A stretch of 64,000 nucleotides of DNA from a virus, in the IMG/VR virus record IMGVR_UViG_3300044568_003751, positions 1-64,000 of that record; one strand, written 5' to 3'. The stretch's first letter is position 1; each line of letters starts with the position of its first letter. The notes below the pieces were generated by a model. That model was given only the letters and a program-made list of their open reading frames with translations. It did not search any database and was not told the origin of the DNA. A program made the position numbers and the translations under genes. Below, in pieces: positions 27,619 through 36,375 of this stretch.

Positions 27619-28578
27619 ATGAAAAAGATATTGGTATGCGGAGCAGGAGGATTTATTGGCACACACCTTGTGCGCAGCCTACGAGCACAGGGCCATCATG
27701 TGATAGGAGCAGATTTAAAATTTCCTGAGTTTTCAGTCACCGCCGCAAATGAATTCCGTCAAGTGGACCTGCGCAATCAACAGCTGGTTGCACAATTAAT
27801 CACACAAGACATAGATGAAATATATCAACTGGCCGCAGACATGGGCGGTGCTGGGTTTGTTAATACAGGTGATAATGATGCTGACATCATGTACAATTCT
27901 GCAACTATCAATCTCAACGTTCTAAATGAAATGGTCAAGAAAGAAGTTAAAAAAATATTCTATACCAGCAGCGCCTGTGTCTACCCAGAGCACAATCAAC
28001 TTGACCCCGACAATCCCACGTGCTCAGAAGCTAGTGCATATCCTGCTGATCCTGATTCCGAATACGGCTGGGAAAAACTGTTCAGTGAACGTCTTTATGC
28101 CAGCTTTGCCCGAAACTATGGTATTGACACACGCATAGCCAGATTGCACAATGTGTTTGGTCCATTGGGTTCTTGGTCAGACGGCAGAGAAAAAGCGCCA
28201 GCTGCTTTGTGTCGCAAAGTGCTGGCCAGCACAGGCACAGTGGATGTATGGGGGCCAGGGCATCAAACACGAAGTTTTATGTACATAGATGAATGCATTG
28301 AAGGCATCCACAGATTAATGGCCAGTGATTACACTCAACCCTTGAATATAGGTTCAGCCAGACTGATCAGCATCAATGAACTGGTTTACATGATTGGTGA
28401 TCTTTGTGATAAAAAGATCATGATTAACAATGTCACAGGGCCACAAGGTGTAATGGGTCGAGTCAGCGACAACACACAAATTCGGCGTGTGTTGGGCTGG
28501 GAACCTCCGGACAGCCTTGAATCGGGGCTGGAACAAACATTAAAATGGATTGCTCAACAAAGCTATGCGCAAGCCTGA
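27619..28578 (+). CDS. GDP-mannose 3,5-epimerase-like NDP-sugar epimerase
   Basis: 319 residues from the ATG at 27619, preceded by AAGGAAAG; an upstream in-frame ATG at 27580 lacks such a site. Rossmann motif GAGGFIG (residues 8-14), DMGGAGFV, SSACVYP (catalytic Ser/Cys region), YGWEK (catalytic Tyr-x3-Lys), and GREKAPAALCRK with WGPGHQTRSFMYIDEC. These blocks match GDP-mannose 3,5-epimerase, which converts GDP-D-mannose to GDP-L-galactose or GDP-L-gulose, nearly block by block. It is the clearest sugar-nucleotide enzyme of the region. It overlaps rSAM E by 14 nt. Confidence 0.85.
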   Translation: MKKILVCGAGGFIGTHLVRSLRAQGHHVIGADLKFPEFSVTAANEFRQVDLRNQQLVAQLITQDIDEIYQLAADMGGAGFVNTGDNDADIMYNSATINLNVLNEMVKKEVKKIFYTSSACVYPEHNQLDPDNPTCSEASAYPADPDSEYGWEKLFSERLYASFARNYGIDTRIARLHNVFGPLGSWSDGREKAPAALCRKVLASTGTVDVWGPGHQTRSFMYIDECIEGIHRLMASDYTQPLNIGSARLISINELVYMIGDLCDKKIMINNVTGPQGVMGRVSDNTQIRRVLGWEPPDSLESGLEQTLKWIAQQSYAQA

Positions 28579-29854
28579 TACCATGTGTCTTGCACCCTGG
28601 GTGCATACCTATCTTTCACCGCAGACTGAGCGCAGAATGTGTTGTGCGTCACGGGAACCTGCGCAGAATTTTGAACAGTACATAGATACTGCCGCAGGCA
28701 CAGGGCGATATATACCCGTGACTCTTGAGGCGCACTGGAATTCAGAACACATGCGATCAGTACGGCGGCGCATGATGGCCGGAGAAACACTACCAGAATG
28801 TGAGGTTTGTAATGACCGGTTACTCAATGTATCCGTATACCGCGATTATTTTTGGCACCTGTTCCAGGGAAGACTTGATCAAATATGGGATAACACTGAA
28901 CCAGATGGATCGACTCATATGCGCCCTGTTTCATGGGATTATAGGTTTTCAAACCTGTGCAATTTCAAATGTAGAACCTGTGGCGACATGCTGTCCAGCG
29001 CCTGGGAGAGTGAACAAAAGCAGAACAACATGGTTGACTGGGCTAATCCTAAAAACAATTGGATGCGAAACGATATACGTGCCGAAATCTCACATTTTCA
29101 GGATAGTCAAATTGAAGCCGAATTCAGTTCAGCTGTTGAGCAACACAGAGTAGAAGAAATATACTGGGTGGGTGGCGAACCCCTGATGTACGAACAGCAC
29201 TGGCGTTACATGAAACGAATCGTAGAACTAGGAGACGGGGGGAAATTATATGCTAGATACAATACTAATCTTAGCCGCGTACACTATCGCGGCATTGATC
29301 TTTTTGACGATATTCTCAGTCATGTTCGGGACTGGCAAATATGTGCTAGCCTGGATGGAACTGACCACATTGGGGAATATATTCGTACAGGATTGGATTA
29401 TGCACAGTTCAAGCGTAATTTTGAACACGGACTACAGTACGCAACAAATGCCAGACAAATGCGTATTGATTTTACACTCACTTTGCCCGGAATGTTCGAA
29501 ACGGATGCAATACAACAATTGGCAAAACAGTTTGGAGTAGAACTGCTGGCCAAGGTTATCTTCAGTTTCTCACCAGATATTATCTTGAGTCCTTTAGCAT
29601 TACCTAGACACATACTAGATTCATGGATCGACGAACTAGCAGGCCGCTCCGCAGGTGCCATGCGTGATGTACTGTTACAATTAAAGACCCGGCCCACATT
29701 TGAGGAACAATGGCCGGATCAATATCGTGCAGGGCTTGCAAAAGGCAAAGCCCGTGTGTTACAACTAGAACAAATAAGAACACAGTCAGTAACAATGACA
29801 GATATCCTGGGCAGCCGTCCAGAAGTACTAGAATGGTGGATGAAAATTGCTTGA
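28565..29854 (+). CDS. Twitch-type radical SAM protein (rSAM E, 429 aa)
   Basis: 429 residues from the ATG at 28565 (an earlier TTG at 28550 is possible). MCLAPWVHTYLSPQTERRMCC is split over the N-terminal Cys segment, with CEVCNDRLL later; the SAM-cluster motif CNFKCRTC lies at about residue 132; VGGEPLMYEQ is the GGEP motif. It overlaps the epimerase gene by 14 nt and the next gene by 8 nt. Substrate unknown. Confidence 0.85.
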   Translation: MRKPDTMCLAPWVHTYLSPQTERRMCCASREPAQNFEQYIDTAAGTGRYIPVTLEAHWNSEHMRSVRRRMMAGETLPECEVCNDRLLNVSVYRDYFWHLFQGRLDQIWDNTEPDGSTHMRPVSWDYRFSNLCNFKCRTCGDMLSSAWESEQKQNNMVDWANPKNNWMRNDIRAEISHFQDSQIEAEFSSAVEQHRVEEIYWVGGEPLMYEQHWRYMKRIVELGDGGKLYARYNTNLSRVHYRGIDLFDDILSHVRDWQICASLDGTDHIGEYIRTGLDYAQFKRNFEHGLQYATNARQMRIDFTLTLPGMFETDAIQQLAKQFGVELLAKVIFSFSPDIILSPLALPRHILDSWIDELAGRSAGAMRDVLLQLKTRPTFEEQWPDQYRAGLAKGKARVLQLEQIRTQSVTMTDILGSRPEVLEWWMKIA

Positions 29855-30884
29855 TACGATTGAAATAGATCTACGCAGTCAAGATAACAAAGTCTTAACT
29901 GTGTACATAGATGTGGAAGACAACAGTTTAAGTCGTAAATGGCTCACAGCATTAAATGATATTGTTCATAATAATCTGCACTTAGAAAAGAACTACTGCT
30001 GGTTAGGCTGGACAGAAAGTGCAAGAAACGCAGAGTATTTGTGTATACAGATCAATAGATCAATTAATGCCATTAATGCCAGCACGTTGGATTATCGCAT
30101 TCAAGACTTCTTTAGCCCTGGCACAGTGATTCAAGCTGATCTAGACATTGATCATGCACGAATGAATCAACTGCACAGATACTTTGAAGATCTTCAGGGC
30201 ACAGCAGGTGCCATGAGCTCGCACTACACAGCCGCAGATGATCACACACGTTGGCACATACGTCAATTGAACCTGTTGTGTCACGAACTAGAAAGTCTTG
30301 TGTTAAGTATGCGTAAGGCCGTGCAGGCACCGGAATGGCGTAGACCGTCGCAATTGATGTGCTGGTTACAGGCGCCACGCTATGAACTGGATGAACAAGA
30401 CTTAGAGTTGTTTGGCATCGATACTATTAATCGTAGTTTGGGCGGTGTGTATGTGGGAGTTAATAAAGCAGTGGGCAAGCATCATTGGGAAGTGTTCTGT
30501 GACGAAGGCAGAGATTCGCGAATTGGCGAACTTGTTACCTCAGGACTACGCACACAGACTCAGGCCGCTGCGGACTTTGACATTGAATGGGCACGTGATC
30601 CCGGCGCATACCCGTGGCAAATCACGCAGTTGGCCGAATTTCGTGAATGGCTTGCCAGGAATGGATTCAACCCAGATGATCCCGGCCTCACAATTGGTCA
30701 CCCGCAGGTGGGGCAGGTTGATCTTGAAAGGTCATTTGGTACAACCAATTACCAAACAATCTGGGCACAACTAGCACAACACATGGATGTGTACTCAATT
30801 CGCACTTCAAGTGCTGGTGCTATATACAACTACAGTTGGAGTGATCCAGACTATGATCTACAACAAATTAAGGAATTAAAATGA
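29847..30884 (+). CDS. Protein of unknown function in the radical SAM operon (345 aa)
   Basis: 345 residues starting at TTG 29847; no ATG lies near, and the TTG overlaps the rSAM E stop by 8 nt, consistent with coupling. No catalytic motif recognised. Charged and aromatic throughout, with a helical middle (HIRQLNLLCHELESLVLSMR) and a C-terminal ITQLAEFREWLARNGF followed by TIGHPQVGQVDL. It has no membrane segment. The stop overlaps the next start (ATGA). Position suggests a partner or substrate-handling protein for the radical SAM enzymes. Confidence 0.7.
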   Translation: MLDTIEIDLRSQDNKVLTVYIDVEDNSLSRKWLTALNDIVHNNLHLEKNYCWLGWTESARNAEYLCIQINRSINAINASTLDYRIQDFFSPGTVIQADLDIDHARMNQLHRYFEDLQGTAGAMSSHYTAADDHTRWHIRQLNLLCHELESLVLSMRKAVQAPEWRRPSQLMCWLQAPRYELDEQDLELFGIDTINRSLGGVYVGVNKAVGKHHWEVFCDEGRDSRIGELVTSGLRTQTQAAADFDIEWARDPGAYPWQITQLAEFREWLARNGFNPDDPGLTIGHPQVGQVDLERSFGTTNYQTIWAQLAQHMDVYSIRTSSAGAIYNYSWSDPDYDLQQIKELK

Positions 30885-30982
30885 AATGGATTCGCAGACT
30901 TTGGGATAGAATTACGCTAGAATATCGTTATCGTAAAAAATTAAAAGAACTACGCAAACGAGATCCTTTTATCTACAAATGA
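30881..30982 (+). CDS. Small basic protein (33 aa)
   Basis: 33 residues, MKWIRRLWDRI... ending RKRDPFIYK, with about 12 Lys/Arg. Linked by ATGA overlaps to the genes on both sides, which argues that it is translated. Short basic proteins with the ending RDPFIY occur in aquatic phages and bacteria as far as I recall; function unknown. Confidence 0.7.
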   Translation: MKWIRRLWDRITLEYRYRKKLKELRKRDPFIYK

Positions 30983-32457
30983 ATATTCTTGGTATCTCTG
31001 CAGGCTTTCATGATGCCGCTGCCACAGTTGTCTCACCTGACGGGGAGATACTGTTTGCTGCACATTCTGAGCGTTATAGCAAAAAGAAAAACGACGCTGA
31101 CTTTTGTCAGGGCTTGCTAGACGAAATTCTTGAATATGGTCCTGAAACAGTTGCGTACTATGAACGCCCTTGGGCAAAACAAGCAAGACAATGGTACGCA
31201 GGCCAAGGCGTTGAATGGGACAAACTAACAACAAAACAAATATTACGTAAACAGTTGGGCGGACAAATTGAACCTGAGCGGGTACACAGTTACAATCACC
31301 ATTTATCGCATGCGGCCGCGGGCTTTCAAACCAGCCCGTTTGAACGTGCCACAGTGGTGGTAATAGATGCAATAGGTGAATGGGATACCGTCAGTATCTG
31401 GGGTGCCGAATATGATTCAAAAGGTCGGGCACAGTACAAGAGATTATGGCGTCAGATTTATCCACACTCAATTGGGCTGTTCTACAGTGCAGTGACCAGC
31501 CGCATTGGCCTACACCCACTGGACGAAGAATACATCACCATGGGCATGGCAGCCTGGGGACGCAACACCTGGTATCATGACATGCGTGAACATGTTATTG
31601 CTAGTGAACGTGATCTTGAACTGCGACACAACTTTCACACAGGCATGAGCGCAGAGTTCTTGGTAGGCGCCAGTAATGAAAACATTGCAGCCGCTGGGCA
31701 GTTGGTAGCAGAAGATCTTATTCGACAAGTAATGATTCGCGCTAGAAACCTAGGTTTTAATTCAAATCTGGTATATATGGGTGGGGTGGCATTGAATTGC
31801 ACAGCCAACCGAATGCTAGGAGATTACTTTGAAAATATATGGATTATGCCTTGTCCCGGTGATGCTGGTAGCAGTCTCGGTTGTGCCGCTTTGGCTCTTG
31901 GGCGTAGAATTAACTGGCGCAACAGTTATCTGGGCCATTGCATTCCAGGTGTTTATCCTGTTAACCAGTTGCTGGATCGGCTTCTTGGTGACAAAATTGT
32001 CGGAGTGGCATCAGGCAGAGCCGAGTTTGGCCCCCGCGCACTCGGAAACCGTAGCCTCCTTGCAGATCCTAGAGGCAGCGAGATCAAGGAGAAAGTAAAT
32101 GCGATCAAACGTAGACAACAGTTTAGGCCGTTTGCCCCGGTCATACTGGCTGAGGTGGCTGATGACTATTTTGATATGCCAGTGGGTTGGCATCATAGTC
32201 CTTATATGCAGTCAGTCGCTAGGTGTCGCCAGCCTAGCCTTACTCCTGCTGTATGTCATGTTGATGGTACCAGCCGAGTACAGACTGTGGCGAAAGATGG
32301 ATCAGGCATAAGAGAACTACTAGAAAAATGGTATGTGCTAACAGGATGCCCTATGTTGTTAAACACGTCATTAAACATACGTGGAGAACCCATGGTCAAT
32401 GATCGAGCAGATGCCGATCGTTTTGAACAGTTATACAGCGTTAAGGTTTGCAGTTAA
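30979..32457 (+). CDS. Carbamoyltransferase, NodU/CmcH/TobZ family
   Basis: 492 residues, somewhat shorter than the usual 550-600. MNILGISAGFHDAAATVV opens the ASKHA-type core; NHHLSHAAAGF carries the paired His residues of the family; MGGVALNCTANRML, PGDAGSSLGCAALAL and GRAEFGPRALGNRS are the C-terminal YrdC-like domain signatures. Such enzymes transfer carbamoyl from carbamoyl phosphate, via carbamoyl-adenylate, to a hydroxyl of a sugar or antibiotic. Here a sugar or cyclitol hydroxyl made by the neighbours is the likely acceptor (inference). Its last base overlaps the methyltransferase start. Confidence 0.88.
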   Translation: MNILGISAGFHDAAATVVSPDGEILFAAHSERYSKKKNDADFCQGLLDEILEYGPETVAYYERPWAKQARQWYAGQGVEWDKLTTKQILRKQLGGQIEPERVHSYNHHLSHAAAGFQTSPFERATVVVIDAIGEWDTVSIWGAEYDSKGRAQYKRLWRQIYPHSIGLFYSAVTSRIGLHPLDEEYITMGMAAWGRNTWYHDMREHVIASERDLELRHNFHTGMSAEFLVGASNENIAAAGQLVAEDLIRQVMIRARNLGFNSNLVYMGGVALNCTANRMLGDYFENIWIMPCPGDAGSSLGCAALALGRRINWRNSYLGHCIPGVYPVNQLLDRLLGDKIVGVASGRAEFGPRALGNRSLLADPRGSEIKEKVNAIKRRQQFRPFAPVILAEVADDYFDMPVGWHHSPYMQSVARCRQPSLTPAVCHVDGTSRVQTVAKDGSGIRELLEKWYVLTGCPMLLNTSLNIRGEPMVNDRADADRFEQLYSVKVCS

Positions 32458-33086
32458 TGGATTACAAAAAATTTAAATCATTTGAAAAAAGAGCACTGGA
32501 CACAGTGTACACTGAAGTTCCTGGAGGATTTCATGATGATATTATTCCAGAGATAACTCAAAGATTTTTACTTGAATTCAATCTAGACCCACAATGCAAA
32601 ATTCTTGATATTGGGTGTGGTCCGGGAATTTTTATAAAGTCGGCCCAGTCCATGGGATACAACAACGTGACTGGAGTAACACTAAGCACACAAGATGTTG
32701 ATGCATGTATTTCACAAGGATTTGATGTGATACATGCCAGCATGACTGATTTGCCCATTGAGGATGCCAGTGTTGATTTTATATGGTGTAGGCACGCACT
32801 AGAACACAGTCCGTATCCATTGTTCACCTTGTTTGAATTTCATCGTGTGTTAAAACCCGATGGGCAAGTGTTTATTGAAGTTCCTGCTCCGGGCAACGAA
32901 CGTGTATACATTCATGAGTTCAACCCTAATCATTACAGCATTTTAGGTGATCGAATGTGGCAAGGATTGTTTAACAAAGCCAATTTTGAATTGGTCCAGG
33001 ATTGGGTGTATGATATCAATTTGTCGTTAGCGCACAAGATTGTCAACGAAAAATCTTATATGTTTGCACTTAGATCCAAGGGTTAA
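32457..33086 (+). CDS. Class I SAM-dependent methyltransferase (209 aa)
   Basis: 209 residues; TAATG junction with the carbamoyltransferase. Motif I ILDIGCGPGIF at residues 49-59, motif II acidic DVIHAS, motif IV DFIWCRHALEHS, and FHRVLKPDGQVFIEVP as the conserved post-motif strand: the Methyltransf_11/UbiE-like layout. Acceptor unknown, likely a small molecule or glycan. It ends 4 nt inside the convergent amidinotransferase gene. Confidence 0.8.
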   Translation: MDYKKFKSFEKRALDTVYTEVPGGFHDDIIPEITQRFLLEFNLDPQCKILDIGCGPGIFIKSAQSMGYNNVTGVTLSTQDVDACISQGFDVIHASMTDLPIEDASVDFIWCRHALEHSPYPLFTLFEFHRVLKPDGQVFIEVPAPGNERVYIHEFNPNHYSILGDRMWQGLFNKANFELVQDWVYDINLSLAHKIVNEKSYMFALRSKG

Positions 33087-34120
33087 AGATATGTTTCTAG
33101 TCCGCCCCGGCGACGGATGTCTTGTGTACAGCATGAGATGCCGCCATCCCAGAAGTAACTGTGACGCAGTTCCGAGATAATGGGTTCAATCCGGTGCCGA
33201 CGACAGTAGTCAAACACTTCTCGGTTGTATGCACTGAAGATAACGTGGCTTTCGTCTAGTACCAAGCAGTTGACATCAAACACAGTTTCAGCCACAAAAC
33301 CAGTCCACTTGCTTAGATATGTGTCTACAAACTGTGTGAACTCAGGTGTGGGTGTTTGTCCTTGCACATACCAAGCACCTGGTGATTGTTCGTACTTGAA
33401 CTTGCCCACTTCCATTGCGGCCCAGATTGAGCTATCCCATATCTTGCATACGTCCCAACCAGGAAAGTCTCGAGCAAGATCCAAGTTAACATCGTGCTTG
33501 GAACTCAGCAACACTCCGGGCTTGAGAATAGCAAACACAGCATCTCCATGGCCATCAGTGATGGCTTCATGGATGCGATATTCAGGACCCAGCACGTTGT
33601 CCACAATCCAGCGGGTCTGCTCGGGCTTTAGGAAGTCCGAATTGTCAAAGAACACATCACGGCCCACACGCACAATACAACTTGCACTCGCTTGGTTAAG
33701 GATACAGTTCTTATCCCAGCCCGTGGGGCCATGTGGATTGATAACAGTACCGCCCTGGGACTCGTACTCATTGCATAGTGAATCCAGTTCCTGCATGGCC
33801 AACACACGTAGCAGTTTGTCGCCTAGTGTGATTTGCCAGTCGCGTGGAGTTAATGGAGGAAGCGGAGCACCATTGCCGTGTATCTGTCCCCGGATAAACC
33901 GATCCCGGTCAGGTAGGTCAGGACGACGTACTCGGGCACCTGACTTTTCTATTGTGCGTTGCAAGTTGGCAAGGTCTTCTTCAGTTTCCAAAAGGATTTG
34001 TTGTAGCTGATTACGCACTTGTGCGTTCTCAATGAAGTCAAAATAATCTGGGCTGTACGCACGGCCGACTATGACTTCTTCAAGCGGTTGCCAACTTGTA
34101 TAACTGTTAATAGGATTCAT
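33083..34120 (-). CDS. Amidinotransferase (glycine/inosamine amidinotransferase family)
   Basis: 345 residues from the ATG at 34120. WQPLEEVIVGRA is the family's first strand; TDGHGDAVFA near residue 192 carries the Asp/His of the catalytic triad; WDGGISCCTQDIRRRGG near residue 330 holds the catalytic Cys. The enzyme moves the amidino group of arginine onto an amine, as in glycine amidinotransferase or streptomycin StrB1. With an aminotransferase nearby, an amino-sugar or aminocyclitol acceptor is plausible. Overlaps the upstream glycosyltransferase-like gene by 14 nt. Confidence 0.82.
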   Translation of the reverse strand: MNPINSYTSWQPLEEVIVGRAYSPDYFDFIENAQVRNQLQQILLETEEDLANLQRTIEKSGARVRRPDLPDRDRFIRGQIHGNGAPLPPLTPRDWQITLGDKLLRVLAMQELDSLCNEYESQGGTVINPHGPTGWDKNCILNQASASCIVRVGRDVFFDNSDFLKPEQTRWIVDNVLGPEYRIHEAITDGHGDAVFAILKPGVLLSSKHDVNLDLARDFPGWDVCKIWDSSIWAAMEVGKFKYEQSPGAWYVQGQTPTPEFTQFVDTYLSKWTGFVAETVFDVNCLVLDESHVIFSAYNREVFDYCRRHRIEPIISELRHSYFWDGGISCCTQDIRRRGGLETYL

Positions 34121-35294
34121 CAATGTGCTCGAGTAGGATATTTAAGCGAGCAGTCTTGGTCTCAAGAAATAACTGCTGGTTGTGTTCTATGTCTTGTCGG
34201 ACCGTGTCGAATCTATCGGCCAAGCGATGCTGTGATTCTTTAATGGCCGCACAAAGACGCACCCAACGTTCAGTATTGTCTTTGATGCGATCATATGTGT
34301 TATCTAACACCTGGTCAAACACACGATATCCTTGATCTCTCAACAGCTCTAGACTGCCAGCACAGCCAGCAATAAAGAATAGTTGACCATGTTTGATTGG
34401 TTTGAAAGTTTTTTCTGTCAAGAACGCACCACCCGATTGATCAGCGTCCCAGTGCGTTTCAAGCACAATGTTACAATAGCTGTCCATATAATACTTGGGC
34501 ACAATCATGCTGTGGTTGTTGCGGTCACTATCAGATAACTCATCATTCACATAAGGAGTTTGAGATAGAAACAGTTGTGTTGATTCGCGTAGATTTTTTA
34601 TGCTGTCAATCTCAATGGGGCTATCAGCAAAATCCACAGGCTCAGTTACAGTTTCACAATAGCTCCAGTAACTGTTGTCCAGCAGTTTATTTTGCTGCAG
34701 GTTGGCCATGGCCATTGCTCGCCAGGGTTTGTGTAAACGCACAAGAGCAGTGAAGTCTCGGGAGCGAGACCGGTCATGTATTTCCAACGGAGCAACGTTG
34801 TGATTGCGTTGGTAATACCAAAGTTCAAAGTCATTGAAATAAACAAAACCAGGAATGTCACGTGCGGCAGTGTTGGCACTGACAAACACATAGCATTTCG
34901 GGGGCAACTGATGTTGTTTGACCAACGCATCTAGTCTTTGTTTCATGCGCTCAGGATTATCTCCTTCATGGTAATAAAACAATATGCGTATGTGACTGTG
35001 CCCGAGCTCGGTAAACACACGCTCGGGCAACAGTTCAAAGTAGTCTATACCAAAGTCAAAGAAACCTAGACCAATAGGATACACAGCATCTGCTGGCCAT
35101 GTATCATGCAACCCAACAATGTTTAGATTGACCGCGTGGTGATCGCAATACTCTTGCAATCGTAACGGGATGGTATAAGGCCAGTGTGAACCAAACTCAC
35201 GCCAGCTCTGAGTGTATGGTCGCCCTTCATGTGGGGCAAACGCAGGATATATTTTACCCTTGACTATTCGGTCCGCTATCAGTGTCAATGCCAT
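34107..35294 (-). CDS. Putative GT-B-like glycosyltransferase (395 aa)
   Basis: 395 residues. Conserved C-terminal block EKTFKPIKHGQLFFIAG, then YRVFDQVLDNTYDRI, plus a central RLHKPWRAMAMANL. It shares this block with the proteins at 22713 and 35254 and overlaps the latter by 41 nt. The E-K-x-F-K-P segment is reminiscent of exostosin-type sugar-nucleotide binding; the N-terminal half is poorly conserved. No membrane segment. Function inferred from motif and from the epimerase, aminotransferase and other sugar genes around it. Confidence 0.6.
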   Translation of the reverse strand: MALTLIADRIVKGKIYPAFAPHEGRPYTQSWREFGSHWPYTIPLRLQEYCDHHAVNLNIVGLHDTWPADAVYPIGLGFFDFGIDYFELLPERVFTELGHSHIRILFYYHEGDNPERMKQRLDALVKQHQLPPKCYVFVSANTAARDIPGFVYFNDFELWYYQRNHNVAPLEIHDRSRSRDFTALVRLHKPWRAMAMANLQQNKLLDNSYWSYCETVTEPVDFADSPIEIDSIKNLRESTQLFLSQTPYVNDELSDSDRNNHSMIVPKYYMDSYCNIVLETHWDADQSGGAFLTEKTFKPIKHGQLFFIAGCAGSLELLRDQGYRVFDQVLDNTYDRIKDNTERWVRLCAAIKESQHRLADRFDTVRQDIEHNQQLFLETKTARLNILLEHIDESY

Positions 35295-36375
35295 TCAACA
35301 TCTCCTGTAGTTCTTGCCACAACACAGTTTCAAAGCCGCCGTTGTAAAAATGATTCCAATTGTGTTGGATTACTTCCTGTGCGGCATCAAACAGGTCTTG
35401 TTTTGCTACCGGCGACAATTCGTCTAGGCTACGCAACAGGCTAGCAATACGTGCAATGCGCACATCGTCCTCTGCTGAGTCATAGCTTTCGTCCCAGATA
35501 CCTTCAAATGTGCGGAAACCATAACTGCGCAAGTACGCAAGACTGCCTTGAGTGCCCACAACAACAAACGGCATGCCTAAGGCAATGGGTTTGAATGTTT
35601 TTTCTGTGATGTGATGTCTGCGTCCTGTGGCCACAGTCTCTGTCACTAGATACAACAAACTCTCTGCTGACTCATCAAACAGACTCAGCCAGCATGAATG
35701 CATGGGATGATCTGTTTCACCTGCAAAGTTAATGGGTAGTAATTGTTTGGCAAATACTTCTTGTATGTCAGGATATTTGGTCGCCAAAGGTTTGATGGCG
35801 TCATAGATTGAAATGTCTTCAGCAGGACACACACTCGGACAACTGATGTGATTGTCCGTGAGTTTGTTTTTGAATATGTGATACAACATTTCCAGTCTAT
35901 GTTGACGTTCGCCTGCAATAATGCGATTGGGCGCAATAAAAGTCTTTGTTATCTTACGCTCATCAGGCGGAGTAATCAAAAAGGTCTTATCGTATCCTCG
36001 ATACCAATCTAGTGCTGCCCAGCCGTGAAAGAAGTAATAATAACTTTTCCATCCATACTTGGCGCATAGAGTATCTACATTGTCGCTATCACGCTCACTG
36101 GTACATATAGCACCAATCGGAGGACGTTTATTTTGTAGATCTGCATTGTTTGCTCTAACATGCTCAAATGTTTCGGTGTGTATGTTCAAATGAATAGGCT
36201 CCTGGTCGAAAAAGAATATATAATTGTGTTCGTGCATGTTTTCTCTACCATACCCAATAACACTGTCAGGATCACTGCGCCCAAAAGGATCGCACATCAA
36301 TGCACGTACACCGGGACGATGTTGGCGCAACCAAGGCCAAAAAGTATTGTTGTAAATTTCATCTATTCTAATCAT
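35254..36375 (-). CDS. Putative GT-B-like glycosyltransferase (373 aa)
   Basis: 373 residues. MIRIDEIYNNTFWPW..., FFDQEPIHL and FIAPNRIIAGERQHRLEML in the N-terminal half; EKTFKPIALGMPFVVVG and FRTFEGIWDESYDSA in the C-terminal half. It is the closest relative of the adjacent 395-residue protein (tandem duplication, then divergence). Its start codon overlaps the start codon of the divergent gene at 36374 within one CATG. Confidence 0.62.
   Translation of the reverse strand: MIRIDEIYNNTFWPWLRQHRPGVRALMCDPFGRSDPDSVIGYGRENMHEHNYIFFFDQEPIHLNIHTETFEHVRANNADLQNKRPPIGAICTSERDSDNVDTLCAKYGWKSYYYFFHGWAALDWYRGYDKTFLITPPDERKITKTFIAPNRIIAGERQHRLEMLYHIFKNKLTDNHISCPSVCPAEDISIYDAIKPLATKYPDIQEVFAKQLLPINFAGETDHPMHSCWLSLFDESAESLLYLVTETVATGRRHHITEKTFKPIALGMPFVVVGTQGSLAYLRSYGFRTFEGIWDESYDSAEDDVRIARIASLLRSLDELSPVAKQDLFDAAQEVIQHNWNHFYNGGFETVLWQELQEMLNGIDTDSGPNSQG

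Noticed and set aside
33225-34010. Long plus-strand frame (261 codons) inside the minus-strand amidinotransferase gene
   Set aside because: It is the antisense shadow of a gene with a full catalytic motif set; its translation is Ser/Thr/Pro-rich, without motifs or a ribosome site.
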